Origin: Flavobacteriaceae bacterium
GTDB lineage: Bacteria; Bacteroidota; Bacteroidia; Flavobacteriales; Flavobacteriaceae
DNA length: 13,572 nucleotides
Direction: 5' to 3'
Assembly (NCBI GenBank): GCA_023262245.1
Contig: JALRDC010000045.1
Location: 1 to 13,572, forward strand
The position numbers and the translations under genes were made by a program. Under the pieces are notes generated by a model. It made no database searches and had not been told where the DNA came from. It worked only from the letters and a program-made list of their open reading frames with translations. This document shows positions 1 to 6,420 of this stretch, piece after piece. Numbering within the stretch: the stretch's first letter is position 1; each line of letters begins with the position of its first letter.

Positions 1-173
1 TGGCACTAATGAGTGTCCTCTCCTTGGGAATGTTTGATGTGGGCTATGCTTACGAAACTCCAACGGATAATGGTTTGTCACAACTCAACCTAAGAACACA
101 TGAGCTTGTGTTTAGAATTCGTCTGGGTGAGAATGATACTAGTATTGAAGATGCTGATCCTCCTTCAGAATAA
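1..173 (+). CDS. PorP/SprF-family outer membrane protein, C-terminal end only
   Basis: This is the last 56 codons of a gene that begins left of the window, read in frame 3 (first full codon at base 3) to a TAA at 171-173. The tail contains MFDVGYAYETP followed by LRTHELVFRIRLGEN. It resembles the final beta-strands of PorP/SprF proteins, where a strand with a D-x-G/Y-x-Y pattern is followed by a G/R-[ST]-H-E-[LI] segment and a last amphipathic strand. Members are outer membrane barrels tied to type IX secretion and gliding in Bacteroidota. The acidic tail after the last strand (EDADPPSE) would lie outside the barrel. The call rests on a short fragment, so the family is likely but the specific paralogue cannot be named. 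A terminator-like hairpin follows 18 bp downstream, so the gene probably ends its transcript here. Confidence 0.6.
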   Translation, partial: ALMSVLSLGMFDVGYAYETPTDNGLSQLNLRTHELVFRIRLGENDTSIEDADPPSE

Positions 174-191
174 GAGCGTAATTAATCCCTA

Positions 192-214
192 TTCCTCTTT
201 ACAAAATAGAGGAA
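192..214 (+). terminator. Terminator-like hairpin after the PorP/SprF-like gene
   Basis: TTCCTCT at 192-198 and AGAGGAA at 208-214 form a perfect 7-bp stem around a 9-base loop. A modest T-rich stretch (CTTTCT) follows. The hairpin lies 18 bp past the TAA of the upstream gene and before the next gene, as expected for an intrinsic terminator. The T-tract is weak, so efficiency is uncertain. Confidence 0.45.
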
Positions 215-248
215 CTTTCTCATGTTTGTCTACGCCTTTTTAAAAAGC

Positions 249-276
249 TTGTCTTTTATAATGGAGGTGTTCTTTG
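249..276 (+). promoter_or_regulatory. Candidate promoter for the DoxX-like pair
   Basis: TTG at 249-251 is followed 17 bases later by GTTCTTTG at 269-276. This partly fits the Bacteroidota promoter pattern of a -33 TTG and a -7 TAnnTTTG: the TTTG half matches but the leading TA does not. It would give a leader of roughly 45-50 bases before the ATG at 331. The rest of 215-330 holds only a 12-bp AT palindrome at 236-247 and no convincing gene. Confidence 0.25.
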
Positions 277-330
277 TATGAAAATTCTGACCATTACCAT
301 TCGTTTATAAAAAAATCATACCTTTAAAAT

Positions 331-675
331 ATGGAAAAATTAGCTATTTATGCTCAAATAATCATTGCAGTGTCCATTGTGATTGTTTGGGTCTTTCGTT
401 TTGATAATATTGTCAAAGAGTTTAAACAATATGGGTTATCCGATCTAGTTCGCAGTATGGTTGGAGCAGCTAAGATATCATTAGCTACTTTATTAGTTGT
501 AGGAATTTTTTACCAAAAAGTGGTTTTTGTTTCCGCTTTACTTATGGCTTTTTTGATGGTTTGTGCACAACTTGCACACATTAAAGTTCGAAACCCACTT
601 AAGAAATATGTTCCTTCATTTCTGTTGTTAGTGCTTTCAATTTTTGTTGCTGCAGTTGATTATGGTTTGCTATAA
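331..675 (+). CDS. DoxX-like small integral membrane protein (first of a pair)
   Basis: The 114-residue protein is almost entirely hydrophobic, with four predicted membrane helices at about residues 4-22, 44-62, 63-83 and 94-113. A short polar stretch after helix 1 contains FKQYGLSDLVRSMVG, and an HIKVRNPLKKYVP loop precedes the last helix. Length, helix layout and the 'YG..xLxRxxVG..K' pattern fit the DoxX-like family. Members are usually annotated only as membrane proteins, with distant links to the DoxX/DoxD quinone-related group, so the substrate is unknown. The ATG at 331 is the first in frame and is preceded by an A-rich stretch rather than a Shine-Dalgarno sequence. The next gene starts 3 bp after the stop and encodes a paralogue, so the two are very likely co-transcribed. 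Confidence 0.7.
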   Translation: MEKLAIYAQIIIAVSIVIVWVFRFDNIVKEFKQYGLSDLVRSMVGAAKISLATLLVVGIFYQKVVFVSALLMAFLMVCAQLAHIKVRNPLKKYVPSFLLLVLSIFVAAVDYGLL

Positions 676-678
676 ACC

Positions 679-1017
679 ATGACAATACACTATATTCTAA
701 TCCTAATTTCTGGCGTTTCATTTATATTCTACGGATTTACTTCCTTTTTTTCAAAAAAAATGGTTGCCGAATATGAGCGCTGGGGCTATGGGGAACAACG
801 CTTTTTAATAGGTAGTCTTCAACTCCTTGGAGGTATGGGTTTATTAATAGGATTATTGTTCCAGCCTTTAATCCCTTTATCATCAGCATCACTGATGTTA
901 ATGATGCTCACTGCTCTGGGAGTAAGAATTAAAATTAATGACCAACCCCTGTTAATGTTGCCTGCTTTTTTTTACGCAATAATTAATTTTTTGATCTTAA
1001 TCAATTCTGCTTTTTGA
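679..1017 (+). CDS. DoxX-like small integral membrane protein (second of a pair)
   Basis: The 112-residue protein has four hydrophobic segments (about residues 4-23, 42-62, 66-84 and 92-110) with the same loops as the preceding protein. It has a polar stretch YERWGYGEQRFLIGSLQL after helix 1, a conserved LMLMMLTALGVRIK region at helix 3, and a 'NDQPLLMLPAFF' entry to helix 4. The size, spacing and matching positions (YG, then a basic residue, then G..QL or G..K) indicate divergent tandem copies of one DoxX-like gene. The two may form a heterodimer, but this is inference and no active-site residue can be pointed out. The gene ends 67 bp before the convergent minus-strand cytochrome gene. Confidence 0.7.
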   Translation: MTIHYILILISGVSFIFYGFTSFFSKKMVAEYERWGYGEQRFLIGSLQLLGGMGLLIGLLFQPLIPLSSASLMLMMLTALGVRIKINDQPLLMLPAFFYAIINFLILINSAF

Positions 1018-1084
1018 CTTTAAATCCCTCAAATTATGCTCCTTAAAATGGATGATTAGTTCTTTTTTAAAAAGGGAGCCGTGA

Positions 1085-3097
1085 TTACCAAAATAAAATC
1101 TCATCTACAAATAACCAAGCGTCTTCACCAGCAGCTGGATGCCATTTAGGAAGTTTTTCTACATTTTCAACTATTACTTTTAACTCCGTTTTTTCTCCAG
1201 CGGAGATAGGAACCGTAAAGCTTTTTTTCGTGGTTTCTGTCGGGATTTTTTCAGGACGGTAATCATAACGCCCTATCTCGGTAAAAGCGCCCTCTCCCGC
1301 TCTGCCTAAAATACGAATCCGTTTAGGGTAGATAATCCATCCCCCAATAGACTCCATACAGCTTATGGTAATGTTTTTTAAACGTTCTGATTTAGAGATT
1401 TTTGTGGTAAAAACCAAATCGTTCCCAGAGAATCCAAGCCAATTTCCATCGGCAAAATTTGTGGTCCCCTCTTCAAAATCAAAAAGTTTATGAACGCCTG
1501 AGTACCGATTGGAAGGACGGGTTAACATTTCGTATTTTTTTATCCTCTTCCCTACCTTAAAATAATCTTCACTAAAAACGTCACTGGGAAGCCACCCACT
1601 TTTAAAACTCCGTGCTTTTAATGTTAATGATTTATTGATTTCTATTGGTTGGTCATAAATTGTTGCCGTTGAGTCTGGATCACTCCCATCTAATGTATAT
1701 CGGATGATATTCCCTTTGACTTTACTGAAAAAATCTACCGCAAGGCTACTGTCAAAAAGGGTTTTCTCCGTTGTAAGCTGAGGCGGTTTCAATTGCTGGG
1801 GTTTAGAAAATCCCTCAAAAACACCAAAAACTAATTTTATCTGAGTTTGTTCTTGTAAAAGTTTCTCTTCTTTTGATGCTATTTTTGTATTCCAAGCATA
1901 TACGTTTTCCAGAGAAGTGTGTTCAAGCAAACTCTTTACACCTATTGGAGAGATTTGGGTCCTAGCTATATTTAAAGATTGTAATGGGAGACTATTGAGT
2001 TTCTGAAGGTGCTGATCTTGAACATTTGTACCATCCAATTTCAATTTTAATAGATTACTAAATGAGGTGATCTCCTTCCAAAAACCCTCCGGAAGTTCAA
2101 CATTAGGCAATTCCAATTCTATTAATTGATCAGCAGCATCCAATAGTGCATTTAACGCTTTACTGCTCAAGGATTCTCCCATAAATTTGGCTTGTATAAA
2201 AGGAGTGTCAGCAGTATAAGGACTTACGCGGAAATCCATTTTTTGCAATCTTAAAAGTATGCTGGCTTTTAACGGTTCTACATCTGGGAGTTTTTTTGGT
2301 AAAAATTGAGCGAAAGACTGTTGAACCTCTTCCGGAAAACTCCTAAATGAAATTGTCCCGTCAAAATTTGCCCCTTCGTCAATCCAATAGGCAAGAACTT
2401 TTAACTCACTTGGAGTAAGTTGAGGCCTTCCTTGAGGAGGCATATGCAAATCGTCTTCTAGAGGCAGTTCCGCATATTCTATAATCCTACTTTTAACTGC
2501 ATTTCCAACAGTATAAGGTAATCCTAGCTCTCCGCCTTCTAGAATAGCAAGGGGTTGATGAAGTGCTAAGCCTCCTTTTCTCTTTGAAAAATTGTGACAA
2601 CTCACACATTTTCTATCAAAAATCTTAGCCACCGCTTGATCATATAATTGTATCGAATCTATGTTTATAGTTATCACCTTTTCCTCTTCCTGAGGAAGTG
2701 CAAGATACTGTTGGCCATGAGTGATCTGACCTCCATAATGTCCTGTGACAGATAAAACAATAACATTCATAACAAAAAATGGGAAGAATCTTTTTTTAAA
2801 AGAAACCTGCTCAAAAAGTGCCCAGAGTACCGCAATGCTTGCTGTAGTGACCCATCCCAATATCATGTGATTCTGAACTGCAGCCTCTTCATAACCCCCT
2901 GCCTGGTATAACAGATAGCCTAGAATACTAGAGACCAGAGCACCAAAAAAACTGAAGATTAACCCCATTTTAATGGTTGACCTAAAAGGCTTATCATCTT
3001 TGAGAGCAACTATTGCAATGATGAAAGTGAATACTAGTGCACCTATGGGAAGGTGGAGAACTACTGGATGGAATTTCCCTAAATAATCAAGCCACAT
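1085..3097 (-). CDS. DUF2231 membrane protein fused to cytochrome c, leucine-rich, chitobiase-C-like and discoidin-like domains
   Basis: The 670-residue protein has at least five parts. Residues 8-125 form four membrane helices with the DUF2231-type opening FHPVVLHLPIGAL and a GHYGGQITHG motif after helix 4. His15, His77, His120 and His127 are possible b-type heme ligands, which is inference. Residues 150-245 form a planctomycete-type cytochrome c domain with CVSCH at 164-168 and a likely distal Met219 in an MPP motif. Residues about 325-405 are leucine-rich. Residues about 435-515 resemble a chitobiase/hexosaminidase C-terminal domain, with RYTLDGSDP at 466-474. Residues about 530-670 form a beta-rich discoidin-like tail with WIIYPKRIRI and HPAAGEDAWLFVDE. 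An even helix count puts the N-terminus and all soluble domains in the periplasm. It is last in the five-gene cluster, 23 bp after the lipoprotein gene. Domain identities are solid for the cytochrome and DUF2231 parts; the function is unknown. Confidence 0.8.
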   Translation of the reverse strand: MWLDYLGKFHPVVLHLPIGALVFTFIIAIVALKDDKPFRSTIKMGLIFSFFGALVSSILGYLLYQAGGYEEAAVQNHMILGWVTTASIAVLWALFEQVSFKKRFFPFFVMNVIVLSVTGHYGGQITHGQQYLALPQEEEKVITINIDSIQLYDQAVAKIFDRKCVSCHNFSKRKGGLALHQPLAILEGGELGLPYTVGNAVKSRIIEYAELPLEDDLHMPPQGRPQLTPSELKVLAYWIDEGANFDGTISFRSFPEEVQQSFAQFLPKKLPDVEPLKASILLRLQKMDFRVSPYTADTPFIQAKFMGESLSSKALNALLDAADQLIELELPNVELPEGFWKEITSFSNLLKLKLDGTNVQDQHLQKLNSLPLQSLNIARTQISPIGVKSLLEHTSLENVYAWNTKIASKEEKLLQEQTQIKLVFGVFEGFSKPQQLKPPQLTTEKTLFDSSLAVDFFSKVKGNIIRYTLDGSDPDSTATIYDQPIEINKSLTLKARSFKSGWLPSDVFSEDYFKVGKRIKKYEMLTRPSNRYSGVHKLFDFEEGTTNFADGNWLGFSGNDLVFTTKISKSERLKNITISCMESIGGWIIYPKRIRILGRAGEGAFTEIGRYDYRPEKIPTETTKKSFTVPISAGEKTELKVIVENVEKLPKWHPAAGEDAWLFVDEILFW

Positions 3098-3120
3098 ACT
3101 ACAATTCAGTTTAGTCTAAT

Positions 3121-3909
3121 TTAATAAATAATAAGTTCATCTAGAAATATCCAAGAAGGGGTTCCTGCACCAGGGTGTTGCTCTGGTAATTCGTTCGGGA
3201 GAATTTCCATTTGTATTCGTTCTGCTGATTCATTTAAGTTTAATGTTACATATTCATGCCATTGTTCATTCATGTCTCCCGCTACCTTGATTTCAAATTT
3301 TTTTTCTAGTAGGTCTCCGTTTGCTTTTTCAATTATTAGTTTGATACTTGCTGTGGGGTAAATCCAGGCAGAGGGGTTGAAGAGCGTCCCGATCAGTAGG
3401 GAGTCAATTTTCATTTCACCATCCATCTTAAGAGCTAAACGAAAAAATTCATTTGAACCCGCCCATCCATTAGAATGAAAAGAAATTTCTGCGTTTTTTC
3501 CATCGTTAAGAACTTTATCCCCGCCCTTAAAATATTTGGGTTTAGGATTTGAATCCCATATTACTGAAGCAATTTTTTTTCCGGGAGGAAGTACTTTCAA
3601 TTCAATGGGTTCACTTGCTTTAAAAGAAGAGGCTACCGAACGAATCTGATAGGTACCTGTTTGGGATAGGGAAATTTTTTCTTGTGATTCATAAATTTTT
3701 TTTGTCTTTGATTCCTTATGGATAATTTCTAATTGATGGGAGGGGTTAAGATAGGGGGCTTCTAAATAATTTTTTTCCGTTGCAAAAATGGAACTACTAT
3801 TTACCGAGGGAGTTGAAAGCTGAACGGCTCCTGCATGAATGTATTTAGATTTTTGTTTACAGGCAACACAAAAAAACCCTAAGAATATGAATAGGACAAC
3901 TTTCTTCAT
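3121..3909 (-). CDS. Lipoprotein sharing the C-terminal module of the adjacent membrane cytochrome
   Basis: The 262-residue protein starts with a lipoprotein signal peptide, MKKVVLFIFLGFFCVAC. The likely lipidated cysteine is Cys17; Cys14 is a weaker alternative. The following KQKSK has no acidic surface-export signal, so it may face the periplasm. Residues about 30-107 form a beta-rich segment that could be a degenerate chitobiase-C-like domain. Residues about 115-262 match the tail of the neighbouring 670-residue protein: NGWAG against GNWLG, SAWIYP against GGWIIYP, and HPGAGTPSWIFLDE against HPAAGEDAWLFVDE, with both proteins ending four residues later. There is no CxxCH, so it carries no c-type heme. 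Its ATG overlaps the stop of the upstream propeller gene by 4 bp (ATGA), which implies translational coupling. A binding or scaffold role is inferred; no enzyme motif is visible. Confidence 0.7.
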   Translation of the reverse strand: MKKVVLFIFLGFFCVACKQKSKYIHAGAVQLSTPSVNSSSIFATEKNYLEAPYLNPSHQLEIIHKESKTKKIYESQEKISLSQTGTYQIRSVASSFKASEPIELKVLPPGKKIASVIWDSNPKPKYFKGGDKVLNDGKNAEISFHSNGWAGSNEFFRLALKMDGEMKIDSLLIGTLFNPSAWIYPTASIKLIIEKANGDLLEKKFEIKVAGDMNEQWHEYVTLNLNESAERIQMEILPNELPEQHPGAGTPSWIFLDELIIY

Positions 3910-4940
3910 ACTCGCTCTAATTTAATAGGATAGGTATTCCCGGAATTCCATTGGGGAACATATACATTTTCATCCTTATCAATACAAACATCATGGGGGT
4001 ATTTAAAAACACGTAAGCTTTGATGATACTGTTTCTCTCCATTTGGAGTGTTAGTAAATGTTGCTCCAGGGCAGGATACTACTTCATCATTTTCATTCAT
4101 TATTAATACAAATCCCGAATCCTCATTGCCCACACCCGAAGACTTAAGCACACTAAAATAACAGTTGTCGTTATGGATTACTGGGCGGCAAATATTTGCT
4201 CCGGGAAGGGAAATGGTATTTAAATGGGTTCCCTCTAAACTAAATCGCTTCACGGCTTGTTGTTCTCGTGCAGTAATTAATAATGTTGGCGTTTTCCCAA
4301 AACGTTGATCCAAACAAATCCCATGAGCGTTTTGAAATTGATCCTTCCCTGTTCCATAGCCTCCAAAAAAATTAACCAAATGACCTTTGGAATCAAAATG
4401 AGTAATCCATTGTGCTCCATAGCCATCAGCTATATAAATACTTCCATCGGGTGCAATGGCGGTTTCGGTAGGTTTAAAGTTCTTCTTGTCCTTATAGGTG
4501 TCAATGTCCTGAGGTGCGTCAATAGTCATCAGGATTTCTCCATCCAAAGAAGTTTTAAAAATTTGATTCCGTTCGTAATCTGTAATCCACAAAACCTCTG
4601 TACCGTTTTCATCAAAAAGAGTGAGCCCGTGAGCTCCTGGGAATTGTGTCCCCCATGATTTTTTTAATTTTCCATCAAGGGTATAAACCAAAATATTGTT
4701 TTGGGTATGATTGGTTAAAAGATACAAATCCCCATTTTTAGTCTGCACCATTTCATGACAATCTTTTACTGGAGTTTTTGATGCGTTAAGAACTCCCCAT
4801 TGCGGGTCAATCTTATATTTAAAATCTCCATGACCAATAATTAGAGCTTCTGAATGTTCACATTGCCAAAATAGATTTGGAATAAGTGCTGAAGCTCCTA
4901 ACACCATTGAAGTGTTTAAAAATTCTCTTCTCGATCTCAT
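3906..4940 (-). CDS. Tat-exported NHL-type beta-propeller protein
   Basis: The 344-residue protein begins with a twin-arginine signal (RSRREFLN, Arg4-Arg5) and a hydrophobic stretch to about residue 25, so it should be exported folded by Tat. The remainder is made of NHL/six-bladed-propeller repeats with blade-like phrases such as 'NGDLYLLTNHTQNNILVYTLDG', split here by family pattern, 'DGSIYIADGYGAQWITHFDSKG', and a closing DVCIDKDENVYVPQWNSG. Related propellers include the lyase domain of peptidyl-glycine alpha-amidating enzymes, but catalysis cannot be claimed from sequence alone. Conserved histidines at blade starts (GAHGLTL, NAHGICL, YPHDVCI) are typical of this propeller group and could bind a metal. 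The start lies 10 bp after the DUF1501 stop and the end overlaps the lipoprotein start by 4 bp, so it sits in the middle of one operon. Confidence 0.8.
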   Translation of the reverse strand: MRSRREFLNTSMVLGASALIPNLFWQCEHSEALIIGHGDFKYKIDPQWGVLNASKTPVKDCHEMVQTKNGDLYLLTNHTQNNILVYTLDGKLKKSWGTQFPGAHGLTLFDENGTEVLWITDYERNQIFKTSLDGEILMTIDAPQDIDTYKDKKNFKPTETAIAPDGSIYIADGYGAQWITHFDSKGHLVNFFGGYGTGKDQFQNAHGICLDQRFGKTPTLLITAREQQAVKRFSLEGTHLNTISLPGANICRPVIHNDNCYFSVLKSSGVGNEDSGFVLIMNENDEVVSCPGATFTNTPNGEKQYHQSLRVFKYPHDVCIDKDENVYVPQWNSGNTYPIKLERV

Positions 4941-4950
4941 GAGCTGTTGC

Positions 4951-6417
4951 TTAAGATAAAATAGAATGAATTACATTTCCTGCTACATCGGTCAAACGAA
5001 AACGTCTGCCTTGGTATTTATAGGTCAGTTTGGTATGGTCTACTCCAAACTGATTTAGAATGGTGGCCTGTAGATCGTGAACATGCATGGGGTCTTTCAC
5101 AACATTATATCCAAATTCATCTGTTTCTCCATAAGTAAACCCAGGTTTAATTCCACCTCCTGCCATAAAGATGGAAAAAGATCTGGGATGGTGATCTCGT
5201 CCATAATTGGTGTCGGTAAGGGTTCCCTGACTATAATTTGTTCTTCCGAATTCTCCTCCCCAAACTACGAGTGTATCTTCTAATAATCCGCGTTGTTTAA
5301 GGTCCATGATTAAGGCAGCAGAGGCTTGATCAACGTCTTTAGCTTGTTTTGCAATTTGGGTAGGTAAGTTGTCGTGTTGGTCCCACCCCATGTGGTACAG
5401 TTGAATAAAGCGAACATCTTTTTCGATAAGTCTTCGTGCCAAAATACAGTTTGCTGCAAAGGTTCCTGGGGTTAATGCTTCAGGGCCATACATTTGAAAA
5501 ACGTGGTCCGGTTCATCTTCAATGTTCATGACATCCGTTACCGAGGTTTGCATTCGATACGCCATTTCATACTGAGCAATACGGTTTGCTACTTCAGGAT
5601 CCCCAAAAAGTTTTTCCTGTTCTTCATTCATAGCCGCTAAATAGTCTAACATTTGACGACGCTCTTTGCGCGAAATCCCATCGGGATTTTTCAAATATAA
5701 AACCGGATCTTTTCCTGCTCTAAACTGAACCCCTTGGTGTAATGAACTTAAAAAACCGTTTCCCCAAAGTCTGGAATATAAGGGTTGGCCATTTGGCCGT
5801 CCGCTCCCTCGAGATAACATAACGATAAATGCCGGTAGGTTGTCGTTTAAACTTCCTAAACCATAACTCATCCAAGATCCAAAACTGGGCCTTCCCGACT
5901 GCTGGGAACCTGTTTGAAAGAAGGTAATGGCAGGATCGTGATTAATTGCTTCCGTATGCATCGATTTCACAAAGCAAAGTTCATCAGCAATTTTTGCCGT
6001 ATAAGGCATTAATTCACTAATCCATGCTCGAGATTCTCCGTATTGCTTGAAATTAAAAACACTTCCCGTTAGTGGAAAGTTTTTTTGTCCAGAAGTCATC
6101 CCCGTTAAGCGTTGTCCTTTTCTTATGGATTCTGGTAGGTCTTGCCCACGCATTTCGTTCAATTTTGGTTTGTAATCAAAAAGATCCAGTTGTGAAGGAC
6201 CTCCGCTTTGAAAAAGATAAATGATTCGTTTGGCTTTAGGCGCAAAATGAGGAAGGGGAACGGGTCCCGTTTGTAAAAGATCTGCAGCCGTTGGGCTATT
6301 TTTTAATCCCATAGGGTCCAACAAGCTCCCCAAAGCTAAACCTCCTATGCCCAATCCCATTTTTTGAAGAAAATGTCTTCGGTTTTTATTTAATAAGTGT
6401 TCATGTAATGGATCCAT
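4951..6417 (-). CDS. DUF1501 protein, Tat-exported, alkaline-phosphatase/sulfatase-like fold
   Basis: The 488-residue protein carries a twin-arginine signal (KNRRHFLQKMG, Arg13-Arg14) followed by a Gly/Leu-rich hydrophobic segment. The rest is a full-length DUF1501 domain with its usual landmarks: FQSGGPSQLDLFDYKP near residues 69-84, MHTEAINHDPA at 153-163, GWDQH at 344-348, GGEFGR at 387-392, GRDHHP at 406-411 and HVHD at 445-448. The family belongs to the alkaline phosphatase/sulfatase structural clan, and the clustered His and Asp residues could be metal ligands. No substrate is established, and the Cys/Ser-x-Pro-x-Arg signature of formylglycine sulfatases is not seen, so calling it a sulfatase would be wrong. 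The gene starts 3 bp after the stop of the DUF1549/DUF1553 cytochrome gene. That adjacency is a recurrent pairing in Planctomycetes, Verrucomicrobia and Bacteroidota. Confidence 0.88.
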   Translation of the reverse strand: MDPLHEHLLNKNRRHFLQKMGLGIGGLALGSLLDPMGLKNSPTAADLLQTGPVPLPHFAPKAKRIIYLFQSGGPSQLDLFDYKPKLNEMRGQDLPESIRKGQRLTGMTSGQKNFPLTGSVFNFKQYGESRAWISELMPYTAKIADELCFVKSMHTEAINHDPAITFFQTGSQQSGRPSFGSWMSYGLGSLNDNLPAFIVMLSRGSGRPNGQPLYSRLWGNGFLSSLHQGVQFRAGKDPVLYLKNPDGISRKERRQMLDYLAAMNEEQEKLFGDPEVANRIAQYEMAYRMQTSVTDVMNIEDEPDHVFQMYGPEALTPGTFAANCILARRLIEKDVRFIQLYHMGWDQHDNLPTQIAKQAKDVDQASAALIMDLKQRGLLEDTLVVWGGEFGRTNYSQGTLTDTNYGRDHHPRSFSIFMAGGGIKPGFTYGETDEFGYNVVKDPMHVHDLQATILNQFGVDHTKLTYKYQGRRFRLTDVAGNVIHSILS

Positions 6418-6420
6418 TTT

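Noticed and set aside
236..247. Perfect 12-bp palindrome CTTTTTAAAAAG
   Set aside because: Similar T-run/A-run junctions recur in this AT-rich window (near 1062 and 10179), including outside promoter positions, so it is not specific.
222..311. Tiny open frames upstream of the DoxX-like pair, including one of 10 codons starting at 281 (MKILTITIRL)
   Set aside because: They are too short, show no run of a regulatory amino acid and no associated attenuator hairpin; chance open frames explain them.
1038..1079. Possible shared terminator between the convergent DoxX-like and DUF2231 genes (GCTCC at 1038-1042, GGAGC at 1075-1079)
   Set aside because: The stem is 5 bp with a loop of more than 30 bases, so it is not a credible intrinsic terminator, although the convergent layout would call for one.
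4305..4658. 117-codon plus-strand open frame inside the NHL propeller gene
   Set aside because: It is antisense to a well-supported gene with clear propeller repeats, and its product has no recognisable domain or export signal.
4951..6417. Annotation of the DUF1501 protein as a formylglycine sulfatase
   Set aside because: The Cys/Ser-x-Pro-x-Arg activation motif is not present; only the wider alkaline-phosphatase-clan fold is supported.
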